Position numbers and translations under genes: made by a program. Shown here one piece after another: positions 7,526 through 16,873 of a stretch of DNA of 64,000 nucleotides. Position 1 is the first letter of the stretch. Each line of letters starts with the position of its first letter. The notes below the pieces were generated by a model. It ran no database searches, was not told the DNA's origin, and saw only the letters and a program-made list of their open reading frames with translations. Source of the DNA: Maribacter polysiphoniae (lineage in GTDB: Bacteria; Bacteroidota; Bacteroidia; Flavobacteriales; Flavobacteriaceae); the NCBI RefSeq assembly GCF_003148665.1, contig NZ_QGGQ01000008.1, positions 159,142-223,141 on the forward strand, given 5' to 3'.

Positions 7526-8671
7526 ATGACCATGACATATAAAATTCGCGTACTTCTAATCGTTTTCGTTTTAAGCTTAAGTGCTTGCCAAACCAACAAT
7601 AAGGATTCAAAGAAAGACACCTCCAAAGAAGAGGTCTCTTTAAAGGAACATTTCAAAGGAAGCTTTTTGATAGGGGCCGCAATCAACGATAGCCATATTG
7701 ACAGATCGGATTCGCTTGGTATTCAACTCCTGAAAAAAGAGTTTAATTCCATAACCCCTGAAAATATAATGAAATGGATGTATGTCCATCCTGAAAAGGA
7801 CTCTTATTTCTTTGACACTACAGACAAATATGTAGCCCTCGGCCAAGAGAATGGGATGTATATCGTAGGTCATAATTTGGTTTGGCACAGTCAGTTGGCG
7901 GATTGGGTCAACCCTATTAAGGATAGTCTTGAAATGGCTTCTGTATTAAAGGAACATATTAACACCATTGCCAGCAGATACAAAGGAAAAATCGATGCTT
8001 GGGACGTTGTAAATGAAGCCTTGAATGAGGACGGAACCTTGAGGGAATCCGTTTTTTCCAATACAATGGGCGATGGCTTCCTGGAACTGGCCTTTAAGGA
8101 AGCTGCCAAAGCCGATCCGGATGCAACACTTATATATAACGACTATAATCTTTGGAAACCCGAAAAAAGGGACGGGGTAGTTCGTTTGGTGAAAAAATTA
8201 CAGGATAATGGCGCCAAAATCGATGAAGTCGGTATACAGGCACATTGGAGTTTGGAAGGCCCTTCCATCGAAGATATTGAAAATAGCATCATTGCATTTT
8301 CAGAGCTTGGGGTCAAGATTTCGTTCACTGAATTGGATGTCACGGTCTTGCCCAATCCTTGGGAGTTGGACGGGGCTGCCGTTAATCAAAATTATGACGA
8401 ATTTGAAGGAGATCCCAAAATGAACCCCTATCCTAACGGATTACCGGATTCCGTTAAACTAAAACTCAGTAAACGATACCAAGATATTTTCAATCTTTTC
8501 ACAAAACATAAAGAGAAAATAAGCCGGGTTACCTTCTGGGGCGTTCAAGACGGACAGTCATGGCTTAATAATTGGCCCATAAACGGCCGTACAAACTATC
8601 CGTTGTTTTTTGATAGAAATTATCAACCCAAGAAAGTGTACACGGATATTATCAGCGCTAAAAACAACTAA
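7526..8671 (+). CDS. Endo-1,4-beta-xylanase, GH10, lipoprotein
   Basis: A 381-residue retaining xylanase that cuts the beta-1,4-xylose backbone. The N-terminus is a lipoprotein signal with lipobox LSAC, so it is anchored in the membrane, probably the outer membrane. The single GH10 TIM barrel covers about residues 40-378. Active-site segments are HNLVWHSQ, WDVVNEAL with acid/base Glu164, and FTELDV with nucleophile Glu269. A second ATG two codons in (7532) is an equally possible start. It is the first gene of a plus-strand set with the symporter 27 bases downstream and GH43 after that, so its products probably feed that transporter. An HTCS-like half-site lies about 150 bases upstream. Confidence 0.94.
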   Translation: MTMTYKIRVLLIVFVLSLSACQTNNKDSKKDTSKEEVSLKEHFKGSFLIGAAINDSHIDRSDSLGIQLLKKEFNSITPENIMKWMYVHPEKDSYFFDTTDKYVALGQENGMYIVGHNLVWHSQLADWVNPIKDSLEMASVLKEHINTIASRYKGKIDAWDVVNEALNEDGTLRESVFSNTMGDGFLELAFKEAAKADPDATLIYNDYNLWKPEKRDGVVRLVKKLQDNGAKIDEVGIQAHWSLEGPSIEDIENSIIAFSELGVKISFTELDVTVLPNPWELDGAAVNQNYDEFEGDPKMNPYPNGLPDSVKLKLSKRYQDIFNLFTKHKEKISRVTFWGVQDGQSWLNNWPINGRTNYPLFFDRNYQPKKVYTDIISAKNN

Positions 8672-8698
8672 TTGTTTATATCATATACGACCTACTAA

Positions 8699-10126
8699 AT
8701 GGAAGATTTAAGTAATGAAAAATTATCGATAAAAGAAAAAATAGGGTATTCCTTAGGTGACCTTGCGGCCAATCTGGTATTTCAAACCTTAGTTACCTAC
8801 CTATCTTACTTTTACACCGATATTTATGGGTTAAAACCAGAGCACGCAGCCATGGTAACCCTCGTTGTCGGCCTAATCGCGGCATTTGCCTTTAACCCGA
8901 TCGTTGGTGCCCTGGCCGATAGGACCAACTCTAAATGGGGGAAATTTAGACCGTGGATATTATGGACGGCCATTCCTCTGGGAATTGCCTCCTTACTCGC
9001 CTTTAGCACACCGAATTTCGATTACCAGGGCAAGGTGATTTATGCCGTTGCCACCTATTCCCTATTGCTGTTACTCTATGCTTCCAACAATTTACCGTAC
9101 TCCGCATTAAGCGGTGTGATAACCGGTAACATGAAAGAACGAAATAGCATTTCGGCCTATAGATTCGTTGCCGTTATGTTCGCGCAGTTCTTTGTACAGG
9201 TATTTATGTACGATTTGATCTTAAAAGCCGGGGGTGGTGACAAAGCCATGGGCATGGAAAAGGTCATGACATTCTTGGCCGTAATCGGTACGGTTATGCT
9301 TCTGATCACCTTCTTTACCACCAAGGAAAGGGTAATCCCCAAAATTGAACAACAATCGAGCTTAAAGGAAGATTTAGGCGATCTATTCAAAAACAGGCCT
9401 TGGATCATTATGCTGGTCACCACTACCTTGGTGTTTGTAACCCTGGCCCTTAAAGGTGGCGCCTATGTCTATTACTTTGAAAACTATGTAGACAATACCC
9501 AATTAGAATTGTTTTTAGATCCTTTAAGACCCTATTTACCCACTTTTGAAAACGAAACATCCTTTGGTTTGGGCATCTTCAACGGAGGGGGTATTCTCTT
9601 CGGTTTGATAGGTATTATGTTATCAAAAAAGTTCGCCGATAAATACGGTAAAAGAACCGTTTTTTCGACCACGCTGTTCATCTCCACTCTTTTTATTATC
9701 CTTTTCTACTTTTATCCTCCAAAATCCATTGAATTAATATTCGGGACTCAAATTTTACATGGATTCTTCTATGGTATATGTACCCCTATTTTATGGACCA
9801 TGATCGCCGATGTTGCCGATTACTCCGAATGGAAGAACAACAGAAGGGCCACCGCTATCATATTTTCCGCAATGATGGTAGGTCTCAAAGGGGGGTTGAG
9901 TATCGGAAGTTCACTTTTAGCCTGGATACTAAGTCTCTATGATTATGTTCCGAACAACACGACCATTGGGCAGGAGGAACATACCATAAACGGAATAAAA
10001 ATGTTGGTCAGTATTTATCCGGCCATTCCTTTTTTAATCGCTATCGGTCTAATGACATTTTATGAAATAAACAAGAAAATGGAATTAAGGATTGAAGCTG
10101 ATCTACGCGAAAGAAGAAACCAATAA
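8699..10126 (+). CDS. GPH-family glycoside/pentoside:cation symporter
   Basis: A 475-residue inner-membrane protein with about 12 hydrophobic segments and no cleavable signal. The N-terminal KIGYSLGDLAANLVFQ and the loop NSKWGKFRPWILW are hallmarks of the glycoside-pentoside-hexuronide symporter family (MelB/XynB-like). IWTMIADVADYSEWKNNRRATA near residue 365-390 is the second conserved signature. It probably brings xylo-oligosaccharides or xylosides into the cytoplasm with a cation. It sits between a xylanase and a cytoplasmic GH43, with gaps of 27 and 15 bases, so the three genes form an operon in the order cut, import, finish. The exact substrate is inferred from that context. Confidence 0.9.
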   Translation: MEDLSNEKLSIKEKIGYSLGDLAANLVFQTLVTYLSYFYTDIYGLKPEHAAMVTLVVGLIAAFAFNPIVGALADRTNSKWGKFRPWILWTAIPLGIASLLAFSTPNFDYQGKVIYAVATYSLLLLLYASNNLPYSALSGVITGNMKERNSISAYRFVAVMFAQFFVQVFMYDLILKAGGGDKAMGMEKVMTFLAVIGTVMLLITFFTTKERVIPKIEQQSSLKEDLGDLFKNRPWIIMLVTTTLVFVTLALKGGAYVYYFENYVDNTQLELFLDPLRPYLPTFENETSFGLGIFNGGGILFGLIGIMLSKKFADKYGKRTVFSTTLFISTLFIILFYFYPPKSIELIFGTQILHGFFYGICTPILWTMIADVADYSEWKNNRRATAIIFSAMMVGLKGGLSIGSSLLAWILSLYDYVPNNTTIGQEEHTINGIKMLVSIYPAIPFLIAIGLMTFYEINKKMELRIEADLRERRNQ

Positions 10127-10141
10127 TTCAATAATATAAGT

Positions 10142-11161
10142 ATGCCAGAAGAGAGTATTGAACATATAGATTTTGAAGCGCTTAATAAAAAAGCCATTTC
10201 AAAGCCGTTGGTAAAACATATGTATACCGCGGATCCTTCCGCACATGTTTTTGAGGGAAAAATATACATTTATCCTTCCCATGACATCGATGCAGGTATC
10301 CCATTCAATGACAACGGCGACCATTTTGCCATGGAAGACTACCATGTTATTTCCATGGATACGGTTGAAAGCGAGGCCATAGACAATGGGGAGGCCTTAC
10401 ATGTAAAAGACGTCCCTTGGGCCGAAAGGCAAATGTGGGCTCCGGATGCAGCCCATAAAGACGGAAAATACTATTTGTTTTTTCCGGCGAGGAACAAGTC
10501 AGGTCTATTCCAAATCGGGGTAGCCATATCCGATTCCCCCACAGGCCCCTTTAAAGCGGAACCCTTGCCTATAGAGGGCAGTTATAGCATTGACCCTGCT
10601 GTTTTTGAGGATGAGGATGGCAGCTATTACATGTACTTTGGTGGAATTTGGGGCGGACAGCTTCAAAAATATCGAAATAACGTCTATGATGAAGCGAATG
10701 AGCTACCTAAACACTCCGAAGCGGCCCTATTACCAATAGTCGCTAAAATGACCGACGATCTATTAGGCTTCGCTGAAGAACCAAAGGGTATTCACATCGT
10801 AGACGAAAATGGGGATTTATTGTTGGAAGGGGACAATGAAAGACGGTTTTTTGAAGCCTCATGGCTTCACAAGTACAACGGAAAATACTATTTTTCCTAC
10901 TCCACCGGTGACACCCATTTTATTTGCTATGCCATAGGGGACAACCCATACGGACCATTTACCTATACCGGCAAAATATTGGAACCTGTTGTCGGATGGA
11001 CATCCCACCACTCTATTTGCGAAGTAGCCGGCAAATGGTATTTGTTCTACCACGATTCTAGCTTATCCAAAGGAATAACCCATTTAAGATCGGTTAAGCT
11101 TGCAGAAATAACACATCATACAGACGGTACGATAAGTACCCTAAAGCCATATTTGGATTAG
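10142..11161 (+). CDS. Cytoplasmic GH43 beta-xylosidase / arabinofuranosidase
   Basis: A 339-residue five-bladed beta-propeller glycosidase without signal peptide, so intracellular. The three GH43 acidic residues are visible: Asp31 in YTADPSAHVF (base), Asp151 in SIDPAVFEDEDG (pKa modulator) and Glu238 in RFFEASWLHKYNG (acid). The protein is a bare catalytic domain. It follows the GPH symporter by 15 bases and would split imported xylo-oligosaccharides or arabinosides. Family membership is firm; the choice between xylosidase and arabinofuranosidase is not settled by sequence. A bidirectional terminator ends the operon. Confidence 0.92.
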   Translation: MPEESIEHIDFEALNKKAISKPLVKHMYTADPSAHVFEGKIYIYPSHDIDAGIPFNDNGDHFAMEDYHVISMDTVESEAIDNGEALHVKDVPWAERQMWAPDAAHKDGKYYLFFPARNKSGLFQIGVAISDSPTGPFKAEPLPIEGSYSIDPAVFEDEDGSYYMYFGGIWGGQLQKYRNNVYDEANELPKHSEAALLPIVAKMTDDLLGFAEEPKGIHIVDENGDLLLEGDNERRFFEASWLHKYNGKYYFSYSTGDTHFICYAIGDNPYGPFTYTGKILEPVVGWTSHHSICEVAGKWYLFYHDSSLSKGITHLRSVKLAEITHHTDGTISTLKPYLD

Positions 11162-11177
11162 TTTAATTTGGAATGGG

Positions 11178-11214
11178 AAAAGGAGTATTAAATAACTTAA
11201 TACTCCTTTTTTTT
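11178..11214. terminator. Bidirectional terminator between convergent xylan operons
   Basis: AAAAGGAGTATTA pairs with TAATACTCCTTTT across a short AT loop, and is followed by a T run on the plus strand and on the minus strand by the matching run. It lies between the GH43 stop at 11161 and the convergent GH43 stop at 11260, so it can serve both. Confidence 0.85.
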
Positions 11215-11259
11215 GAATTGTACCACTACAACAGAATCCCTAAAAAAGCCTTTAAAACG

Positions 11260-12930
11260 CTAATTCATATCTTCATCTACGACCCTTAACCATTCGTATG
11301 TGGCCTTATTTGCACTCTCCTTCCCTAAAGAAGTAGTATACATAGCATAATAACAGCCCACAAAACCACCTGCTGTCTTAGTGCTTAAAAACGTAGCATC
11401 GACCTTTTCGGCGATAGGGCTCCAATTTTTGGTATCGCTTGAAAAATAAAAGTGATAAAACCCATTGTCCGCCATAATCTTGAGATATACTTTTTCATAA
11501 TCTATTTTTATAGTGTTCATCGTTTCAAGATCACTTCCATTTGACTTTAATAATTGAATGACATTTTCCCCATCTTGATACGATTTGCACAAATAATAGA
11601 AGTGTTCCGCATTTTGGAAGACGACCAAACCAGCCTTCTCATTCGTTCTCGTGGTCCCAAAATCCATGGCTGTGGCGACTTCACCCTTCAAATGGGATTG
11701 CCTAACCCCAATAAAACTTGGATTCTCCTTATTGGAACAAGTTTCGGGCCGAGTCCTCAATGTTATCCCTTCGCTACCCATAGCATACCATTTAGTTATG
11801 GGAGTTCGTAAAAAATTATATTTGAAGTTCAATTCTTCCCCTGTGAAATCATCAAAAAACAATGAATCCCTCTTAATTTGGGTCACCTCTTTTGGAACTT
11901 TGATCTCATATCTTTTTTTGACCACTTCGCCCTGTAGATCAAAAACAGGCCAGTTATCTTTCCAAACAACCGGGGCCATGAACGTTTCCCGCCCCGTATT
12001 AAAGTGGTTTCCCGAATAAGGTCGGCATCCTAAGAAGACACCCCACCAATCCCCAAACCCATCTTCGAAAATATCGGCATGACCGGTTGAGGTCACTGCA
12101 TTTTCCCTATCCTCAGGTAAATGACGCTGGGTCAATATTGGGTTTTGGGCATAGCTTTCATACGGTCCGGTTACCGATTGACTCCTAAACACCACTTCTG
12201 AGTGGTCCTCGGCAGTACCACCCTCGGCAGCCATTAAATAATAATAACCATTTTTCTTATAGATATGCGGACCTTCTATCCAAACAGGTTTTTTCTTAAT
12301 ATCGGTACCTCCATTTATTAAGATCATGGGTTCCCCAATCACCTTCAATCCCTTGATGTCAAATTCCACCATTTTAATCGTTCTATGTCCGTCGTACAAA
12401 GGGGTCTTTTCGGGAGCATCACTATTGTATACAATATAGGAACGGCCATCCCCATTAAAAAACAGGGAAGGGTCTATTCCTTCCACTTCAGGAATCCAAA
12501 CAGGATCCGACCAAGGACCTGATGGATCGGTAGCGGTAACCACAAAATTATTCTTTCCACCAACAATGGTGCATGTAATATAATACACCCCATTGGCATA
12601 GCGTATGGCAGGGGCAAAAACACCTTGGGAAACCTCTAGTCCACTTAAATTCAATTGTTCTGGCCTATCGAGTACATTACCGATCTGTTCCCAATTGACT
12701 AAATCATCACTTTTGAAAATAGGGATTCCAGGAAAATAGGCAAAGGTTGAATTTACCAGATAATAAGAACCCGCTACCTTACAAATACTGGGGTCTGGAT
12801 AAAAACCCGCCAGAATAGGGTTTTCGTATGTTCCTACATCAAACAATTGCCCAGTAGGTTGTTCTTTCTTAAGGGAACAACTTGTGATGATAAGGCTAAG
12901 TACAAACATTAAAACAAGTGATTTCTTCAT
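11260..12930 (-). CDS. Lipoprotein GH43 beta-xylosidase / arabinofuranosidase with C-terminal beta-sandwich
   Basis: A 556-residue exported enzyme. The signal ends in the lipobox ITSC (Cys18). The N-terminal five-bladed propeller has the GH43 triad: Asp47 in AGFYPDPSI, Asp153 in GIDPSLFF and Glu219 in WIEGPHIYKKNG. Residues about 365-555 form the beta-sandwich domain typical of long xylan-active GH43 proteins (FDDFTGEELNFKYNFLRTP at its start). It probably trims xylose or arabinose from oligosaccharides in the periplasm or at the surface. It is the last gene of the minus-strand arm, 3 bases after the GH10 stop, so the two are translationally close. Unlike the other GH43 in this locus it is exported, giving one enzyme on each side of the inner membrane. 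Confidence 0.92.
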   Translation of the reverse strand: MKKSLVLMFVLSLIITSCSLKKEQPTGQLFDVGTYENPILAGFYPDPSICKVAGSYYLVNSTFAYFPGIPIFKSDDLVNWEQIGNVLDRPEQLNLSGLEVSQGVFAPAIRYANGVYYITCTIVGGKNNFVVTATDPSGPWSDPVWIPEVEGIDPSLFFNGDGRSYIVYNSDAPEKTPLYDGHRTIKMVEFDIKGLKVIGEPMILINGGTDIKKKPVWIEGPHIYKKNGYYYLMAAEGGTAEDHSEVVFRSQSVTGPYESYAQNPILTQRHLPEDRENAVTSTGHADIFEDGFGDWWGVFLGCRPYSGNHFNTGRETFMAPVVWKDNWPVFDLQGEVVKKRYEIKVPKEVTQIKRDSLFFDDFTGEELNFKYNFLRTPITKWYAMGSEGITLRTRPETCSNKENPSFIGVRQSHLKGEVATAMDFGTTRTNEKAGLVVFQNAEHFYYLCKSYQDGENVIQLLKSNGSDLETMNTIKIDYEKVYLKIMADNGFYHFYFSSDTKNWSPIAEKVDATFLSTKTAGGFVGCYYAMYTTSLGKESANKATYEWLRVVDEDMN

Positions 12931-12933
12931 AAC

Positions 12934-14022
12934 TTATAATTTTTCTTTTAATCCTTCCAAAAATCCAAAATAAGCGGGTTTGGGCTGCAGGTCCCCGTCA
13001 TAGATCGTTGGCCAATCCTTGAGATTGAAAAAAGGATTGATCCAGGTATCCCTATCGGTAAAATCCCAAAAGGTAATCCCGAATTGTTGTTCTTTTGGAA
13101 CAATGGTACGATACATGCGAACAAGGTTCCTGTATTTATCCGCTTGGGCCAATTTCATTTCCCCAGTCAATTCCTTGTACACCTGAACACCCCCATTTCT
13201 GGTATCATCATGGGTATTGAAAATAATATCCACTTCGGAAAGATGAATCTGCAACCCCGTTTCAGAAGCCTTTTTTAGCGCGTTTGCTATGACCTCATCA
13301 GGGATATCCATTCGTATATGCATTTGAAAACCTATTCCGGAAATGGGGACTCCCTTATTCCTCAAACTTTGTATTACATCGAGGGTGGCTTTCAATTTTA
13401 CCGTATCCCTTTCGATATTGAAATCGTTATAAAAAAGAATGGCATCGGGATCTGCCTCATGTGCGTAGGTAAAAGCCTTGGCTATGTAATCCTCACCCAT
13501 GGAGTTGTACCAAATAGTTTCGCGCATGGCACCCCCTGCGGATTCCAATCCTTCATTGACAACATCCCAAGCCTTTACTTTTCCTTTATACCGTCCCACA
13601 TAAGTTTCAATGTATTCTTTCATAAACCCCCCAAGCCATGTACTATCGGCCAATGCCTTTTCTTCTACCCATTTGGGTGTGGAACTATGCCAAATTAAAT
13701 TATGCCCAAACAATCGTTGATTATGTTTTTGGGCATAATCAAGTATACTATCGATTCTACCCCAATAATAGGCCCCTTCCTGGGGAAGGACCCTATTCAT
13801 TTTCATATCACTGGCGGAAGTGATACTATTAAAATTCCTTGTCTCCAATGCCTGTAGTTCAGCATCCTTTGTCAATGTTTCGATTCGGATGGCCGTTCCT
13901 ATGGGAAAATCGGCGTAGTCCTTCAAACCGGAATCCATATCCTGGCTTAAAAGACCCTCTGAAAAAAAAGATATGGCCATAATTGCAAAAATATACCTGT
14001 AATTGAAATACTTGTTTTCCAT
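12934..14022 (-). CDS. Secreted endo-1,4-beta-xylanase, GH10
   Basis: A 362-residue xylanase with an N-terminal hydrophobic signal ending near residue 27 (SEGLLSQ), a type I signal rather than a lipobox, so probably periplasmic or secreted. The GH10 barrel carries GHNLIWHSS, WDVVNEGLE with acid/base Glu157, and HLSEVDI with nucleophile Glu263. No extra module is present. It is followed after 3 bases by the lipoprotein GH43 and preceded by a terminator-like hairpin separating it from the PKD-GH10 gene. Xylanases in this position often handle imported oligosaccharides rather than polymer; that is inference from family knowledge. Confidence 0.93.
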   Translation of the reverse strand: MENKYFNYRYIFAIMAISFFSEGLLSQDMDSGLKDYADFPIGTAIRIETLTKDAELQALETRNFNSITSASDMKMNRVLPQEGAYYWGRIDSILDYAQKHNQRLFGHNLIWHSSTPKWVEEKALADSTWLGGFMKEYIETYVGRYKGKVKAWDVVNEGLESAGGAMRETIWYNSMGEDYIAKAFTYAHEADPDAILFYNDFNIERDTVKLKATLDVIQSLRNKGVPISGIGFQMHIRMDIPDEVIANALKKASETGLQIHLSEVDIIFNTHDDTRNGGVQVYKELTGEMKLAQADKYRNLVRMYRTIVPKEQQFGITFWDFTDRDTWINPFFNLKDWPTIYDGDLQPKPAYFGFLEGLKEKL

Positions 14023-14038
14023 GATTGAAATTGATAAA

Positions 14039-14068
14039 AAAAGCCTAAATAATTAAATTTAGGCTTTT
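14039..14068 (-). terminator. Terminator-like hairpin inside the xylan operon
   Basis: Perfect stem AAAAGCCTAAAT/ATTTAGGCTTTT with a 6-nt loop, followed on the minus strand by more T. It lies between the stop of the PKD-GH10 gene and the start of the next GH10 gene, so it probably reduces read-through from the susCD part to the last two genes. Confidence 0.75.
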
Positions 14069-14098
14069 CCAATGTTTATGTGATATTCATTTTAAAGC

Positions 14099-15469
14099 TT
14101 ACTGTAAACCTTCCACATACCCTTGATAAGCCTGCTTTTTGTTATAATTTTCATCGAACAACAAAGGCCAATCAGGATTTCCCCAGAAGTCGATCAACCA
14201 AGATTCATTGTCCCTTAGTCCCCAAACGGTCAATGCAAACTTATTGTCCAGGGGAATGGCATTGTAGATCTGCACTACTTCCTTATACTTCGCCTTTTGG
14301 GCAGTTGCCCTCTCGTTGGTCAATGTTGTTTGATCCCCATCGGGATTCGCCCTTATATCCAACTCGGAAAAATGGAGTTTCAATCCCCTACTGACCGTAG
14401 CATCCGCAACACTTTGGATATCTGCCGCGGAAGGACCGTTATAGGAAATATGCATTTGGGCACCCACACCATCGATGAGGTTTCCTAAATCATCAACCAA
14501 ATCAAATATGGCTGCGCGTTTGCTTGAACTCGCGGCAATGTTATAGTCATTGTAAAACAAGAGAACATCCGGATCAGCATCCCTAGCCCATTGAAAACAC
14601 TTTCTAATGTAGTCATCACCCATTTTATCCTTGAAAACAGAGCTTCTAAGTGGATTACCCGAACCGTCGTCTATAGCTTCGTTTACAACATCCCATGAAC
14701 GTACTTTTCCTTTATAACGGGTTACTACTGTGGTAATATAATCTTGCACCATGGCCTCGAACTCCGCGTCGGATCCTAAAAAATCAGTAACCCAATCCGG
14801 GGTCGCATTATGCCAAATAAGGGCATGCCCATGAACATTCATGTCATTTGCCTGCGCAAAATTTACGATAGCATCCGCAGCGGAAAAATCATAGTTCCCT
14901 TCCGATGGATACATGACGTTCATTTTCATCTCATATTCCGATGTTAGATTGTTAAATTCCTGTTTCAACAAATCCGTATATTGATTATCACCACTAACCC
15001 ATGAAGAACGAGTGATCATACCGACGGAAAAAGTTGTCGCCAACCCTTTAAGTCCTTCACCGGAAACCGAACCACAAATACCATTGGGGCAAATACCATT
15101 TTCATCAACGATGATTTTTTTGCTTTCCTCGGTCTTTCCAGCCTTATTGGTTACAGTCAATTTAATAGTATATTCTCCGGGATTGGCATAGGTTACCTCT
15201 TCCAATCCTGCAGCATCATTTACTGTTCCGTTGCCTAATCCGAAATCCCATACACTTGTAAAGTCGGTCTCCCCCACTGAAGTATTATTCAGGAACAAGA
15301 CATGGGCATCGGTTTCCGAAATCGTATATTCAAAAGAGGCCTGGACCTTATTAACGGGGATTATAGGCTCTGGCTCTGGTTCATATCCGTCGGAGGAACA
15401 GGAAAATACCGTTAATACGACTGATAGTAACAGAAATAAGTGATTTACTTTCATAATAATATGTTTCAT
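14099..15469 (-). CDS. Surface lipoprotein endo-xylanase, PKD domain plus GH10
   Basis: A 456-residue protein from the ATG at 15469. The ATG at 15454 (MKVNHLF) gives a more usual lipoprotein signal with lipobox VFSC and may be the real start. After a Glu/Pro-rich linker (EPEPEP), residues about 40-122 form a PKD-type immunoglobulin domain (VWDFGLGNGT, YTIKLTVTN). The GH10 barrel follows, with GHALIWHNATPDW, acid/base Glu264 in WDVVNEAI and nucleophile Glu369 in HFSELDIRAN. The lipid anchor plus spacer domain suggests the cell-surface enzyme that attacks polymeric xylan next to the SusCD complex. It follows the binding-protein gene by 18 bases. Confidence 0.93.
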   Translation of the reverse strand: MKHIIMKVNHLFLLLSVVLTVFSCSSDGYEPEPEPIIPVNKVQASFEYTISETDAHVLFLNNTSVGETDFTSVWDFGLGNGTVNDAAGLEEVTYANPGEYTIKLTVTNKAGKTEESKKIIVDENGICPNGICGSVSGEGLKGLATTFSVGMITRSSWVSGDNQYTDLLKQEFNNLTSEYEMKMNVMYPSEGNYDFSAADAIVNFAQANDMNVHGHALIWHNATPDWVTDFLGSDAEFEAMVQDYITTVVTRYKGKVRSWDVVNEAIDDGSGNPLRSSVFKDKMGDDYIRKCFQWARDADPDVLLFYNDYNIAASSSKRAAIFDLVDDLGNLIDGVGAQMHISYNGPSAADIQSVADATVSRGLKLHFSELDIRANPDGDQTTLTNERATAQKAKYKEVVQIYNAIPLDNKFALTVWGLRDNESWLIDFWGNPDWPLLFDENYNKKQAYQGYVEGLQ

Positions 15470-15487
15470 ATTTCCCTGTTTTTTCTT

Positions 15488-16753
15488 TTAGTTTTTTACA
15501 ACCTTAATGTTATCGATAACGAAACTACCACCGGTAGCCCCCATATCCATTGCTATTAAGGTAGTGGCCGAATTCGCGGTAAAACTCCATGAATATTGTT
15601 GCCAATCTTCGGTTACCGTATAATCGCCTGCGTATTGTTCCCCGCCAACCCCTGGGTTCGTAGAATAACGCATAACAACAGGATCACCTTTTGCCCAAAG
15701 TGAAACGGTATATTCCTGACCATCCTCGGTAGGGAATGCATCACTAACAAATTGTGTGTCCCAAGGGTTTCCGTCTGCAGGGTTATTGACTCTCATCGCC
15801 CTAGACCCACTGAGTACCTCCGTTACCTCTGCAATTACCCTATCTCCACCGTTGTATTTGTTCCAGTTGGTAAAATCGTCACCATCACCTTCCTCAAGGC
15901 CACCGTTCAACAACTCACTATCGTTGGAAGGTAAGTCCAAGGCACTCGTACCTTTCACCATTTCTACGGCATCAATAATAAAATTACCTGAGGTAGCTCC
16001 CATATCCAAAGCGATTAAGGTTGTTTCGGAATTGGCTGTGAATGTAAAGGAATATTGACCCCAATCTTCGGTTATTGTATAATCACCGGCATATTGATCA
16101 CCCCCAACACCTGGATTCGTTGAAAATCGTATCACCGATGGGTCTCCTTTCGCCCAAAGGGAAACGGTATAATCCGCACCATTCTCAGTCGCGATACCAT
16201 CAGTAACGAATTGGGTATCCCAAGGATTTCCATCTGCTGGATTCATCACTTTAGCGGCCCTATAGCCCACCAAAACCTCTACAGTTTCTGAGGTAATCCT
16301 ATCGCTTCCATTGTTTTTGTTCCAATTGGTGAATTCATTATCATCGCCATCAACAAAATAGGCGTTCTGTATAAGGTTTTCCGGATTGGTCAAAAATCGT
16401 ACATCTGTTGGTGGTGGCAGAACGACTGTCAAACTTTGGGTGGTTTGTAAATAAGAACTGGTACCGACCATTGTCAACGTAACGGTCTTATCCCCAGCAG
16501 TACCGAATTGATGTTCCAAAACCCCATTATCAGCGTATTTAGCAGTTTCATCCGAAAACTCCCAATAACTATAGAATTCCCCTTTATCAGCAGTGGTATT
16601 CTCCAAGTAATAAATGCTGGAGTTCTCAGCTGATTCGGTTATCGTAAAAGAAGGTTGCTCGGAAAGAGTTACAATATCAGAATCGTCATTATCATCGCAA
16701 GACCATATCAATAGTCCCAGAAAAAATAAGTAGTATAATTTATTTGATTTCAT
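15488..16753 (-). CDS. Surface glycan-binding lipoprotein with PKD-like domain and two tandem carbohydrate-binding modules
   Basis: A 421-residue lipoprotein (lipobox IWSC) in the position of SusE/SusF-type binding proteins, directly after susD. Residues about 30-112 form a PKD-like domain (YSYWEFSDETA, VTLTMVG). Two nearly identical modules follow, at about 125-268 and 278-421. Both contain FTNWNK, GDRI or DRV, RAAKVMNPADGNPWDTQFV or its close twin, YTVSLWAKGDP, STNPGVGG, QYAGDYT and TLIA-DMGAT. The pattern resembles CBM4/9/22-type beta-sandwiches with aromatic residues for xylan binding. It has no catalytic domain, so its role would be holding xylan at the surface. The near-identity of the modules suggests a recent internal duplication. 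Confidence 0.85.
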   Translation of the reverse strand: MKSNKLYYLFFLGLLIWSCDDNDDSDIVTLSEQPSFTITESAENSSIYYLENTTADKGEFYSYWEFSDETAKYADNGVLEHQFGTAGDKTVTLTMVGTSSYLQTTQSLTVVLPPPTDVRFLTNPENLIQNAYFVDGDDNEFTNWNKNNGSDRITSETVEVLVGYRAAKVMNPADGNPWDTQFVTDGIATENGADYTVSLWAKGDPSVIRFSTNPGVGGDQYAGDYTITEDWGQYSFTFTANSETTLIALDMGATSGNFIIDAVEMVKGTSALDLPSNDSELLNGGLEEGDGDDFTNWNKYNGGDRVIAEVTEVLSGSRAMRVNNPADGNPWDTQFVSDAFPTEDGQEYTVSLWAKGDPVVMRYSTNPGVGGEQYAGDYTVTEDWQQYSWSFTANSATTLIAMDMGATGGSFVIDNIKVVKN

Positions 16754-16873
16754 AATTGTGATAGTTGAATTAATAATTTACGTTTTGAGTTTGGGAAAAT
16801 TTGGGAAGAGACAGTGCATATCCCTATGCACTGTTCCCCAAATTAAACTAACTCTAAAACTAATTTTCTTAAA

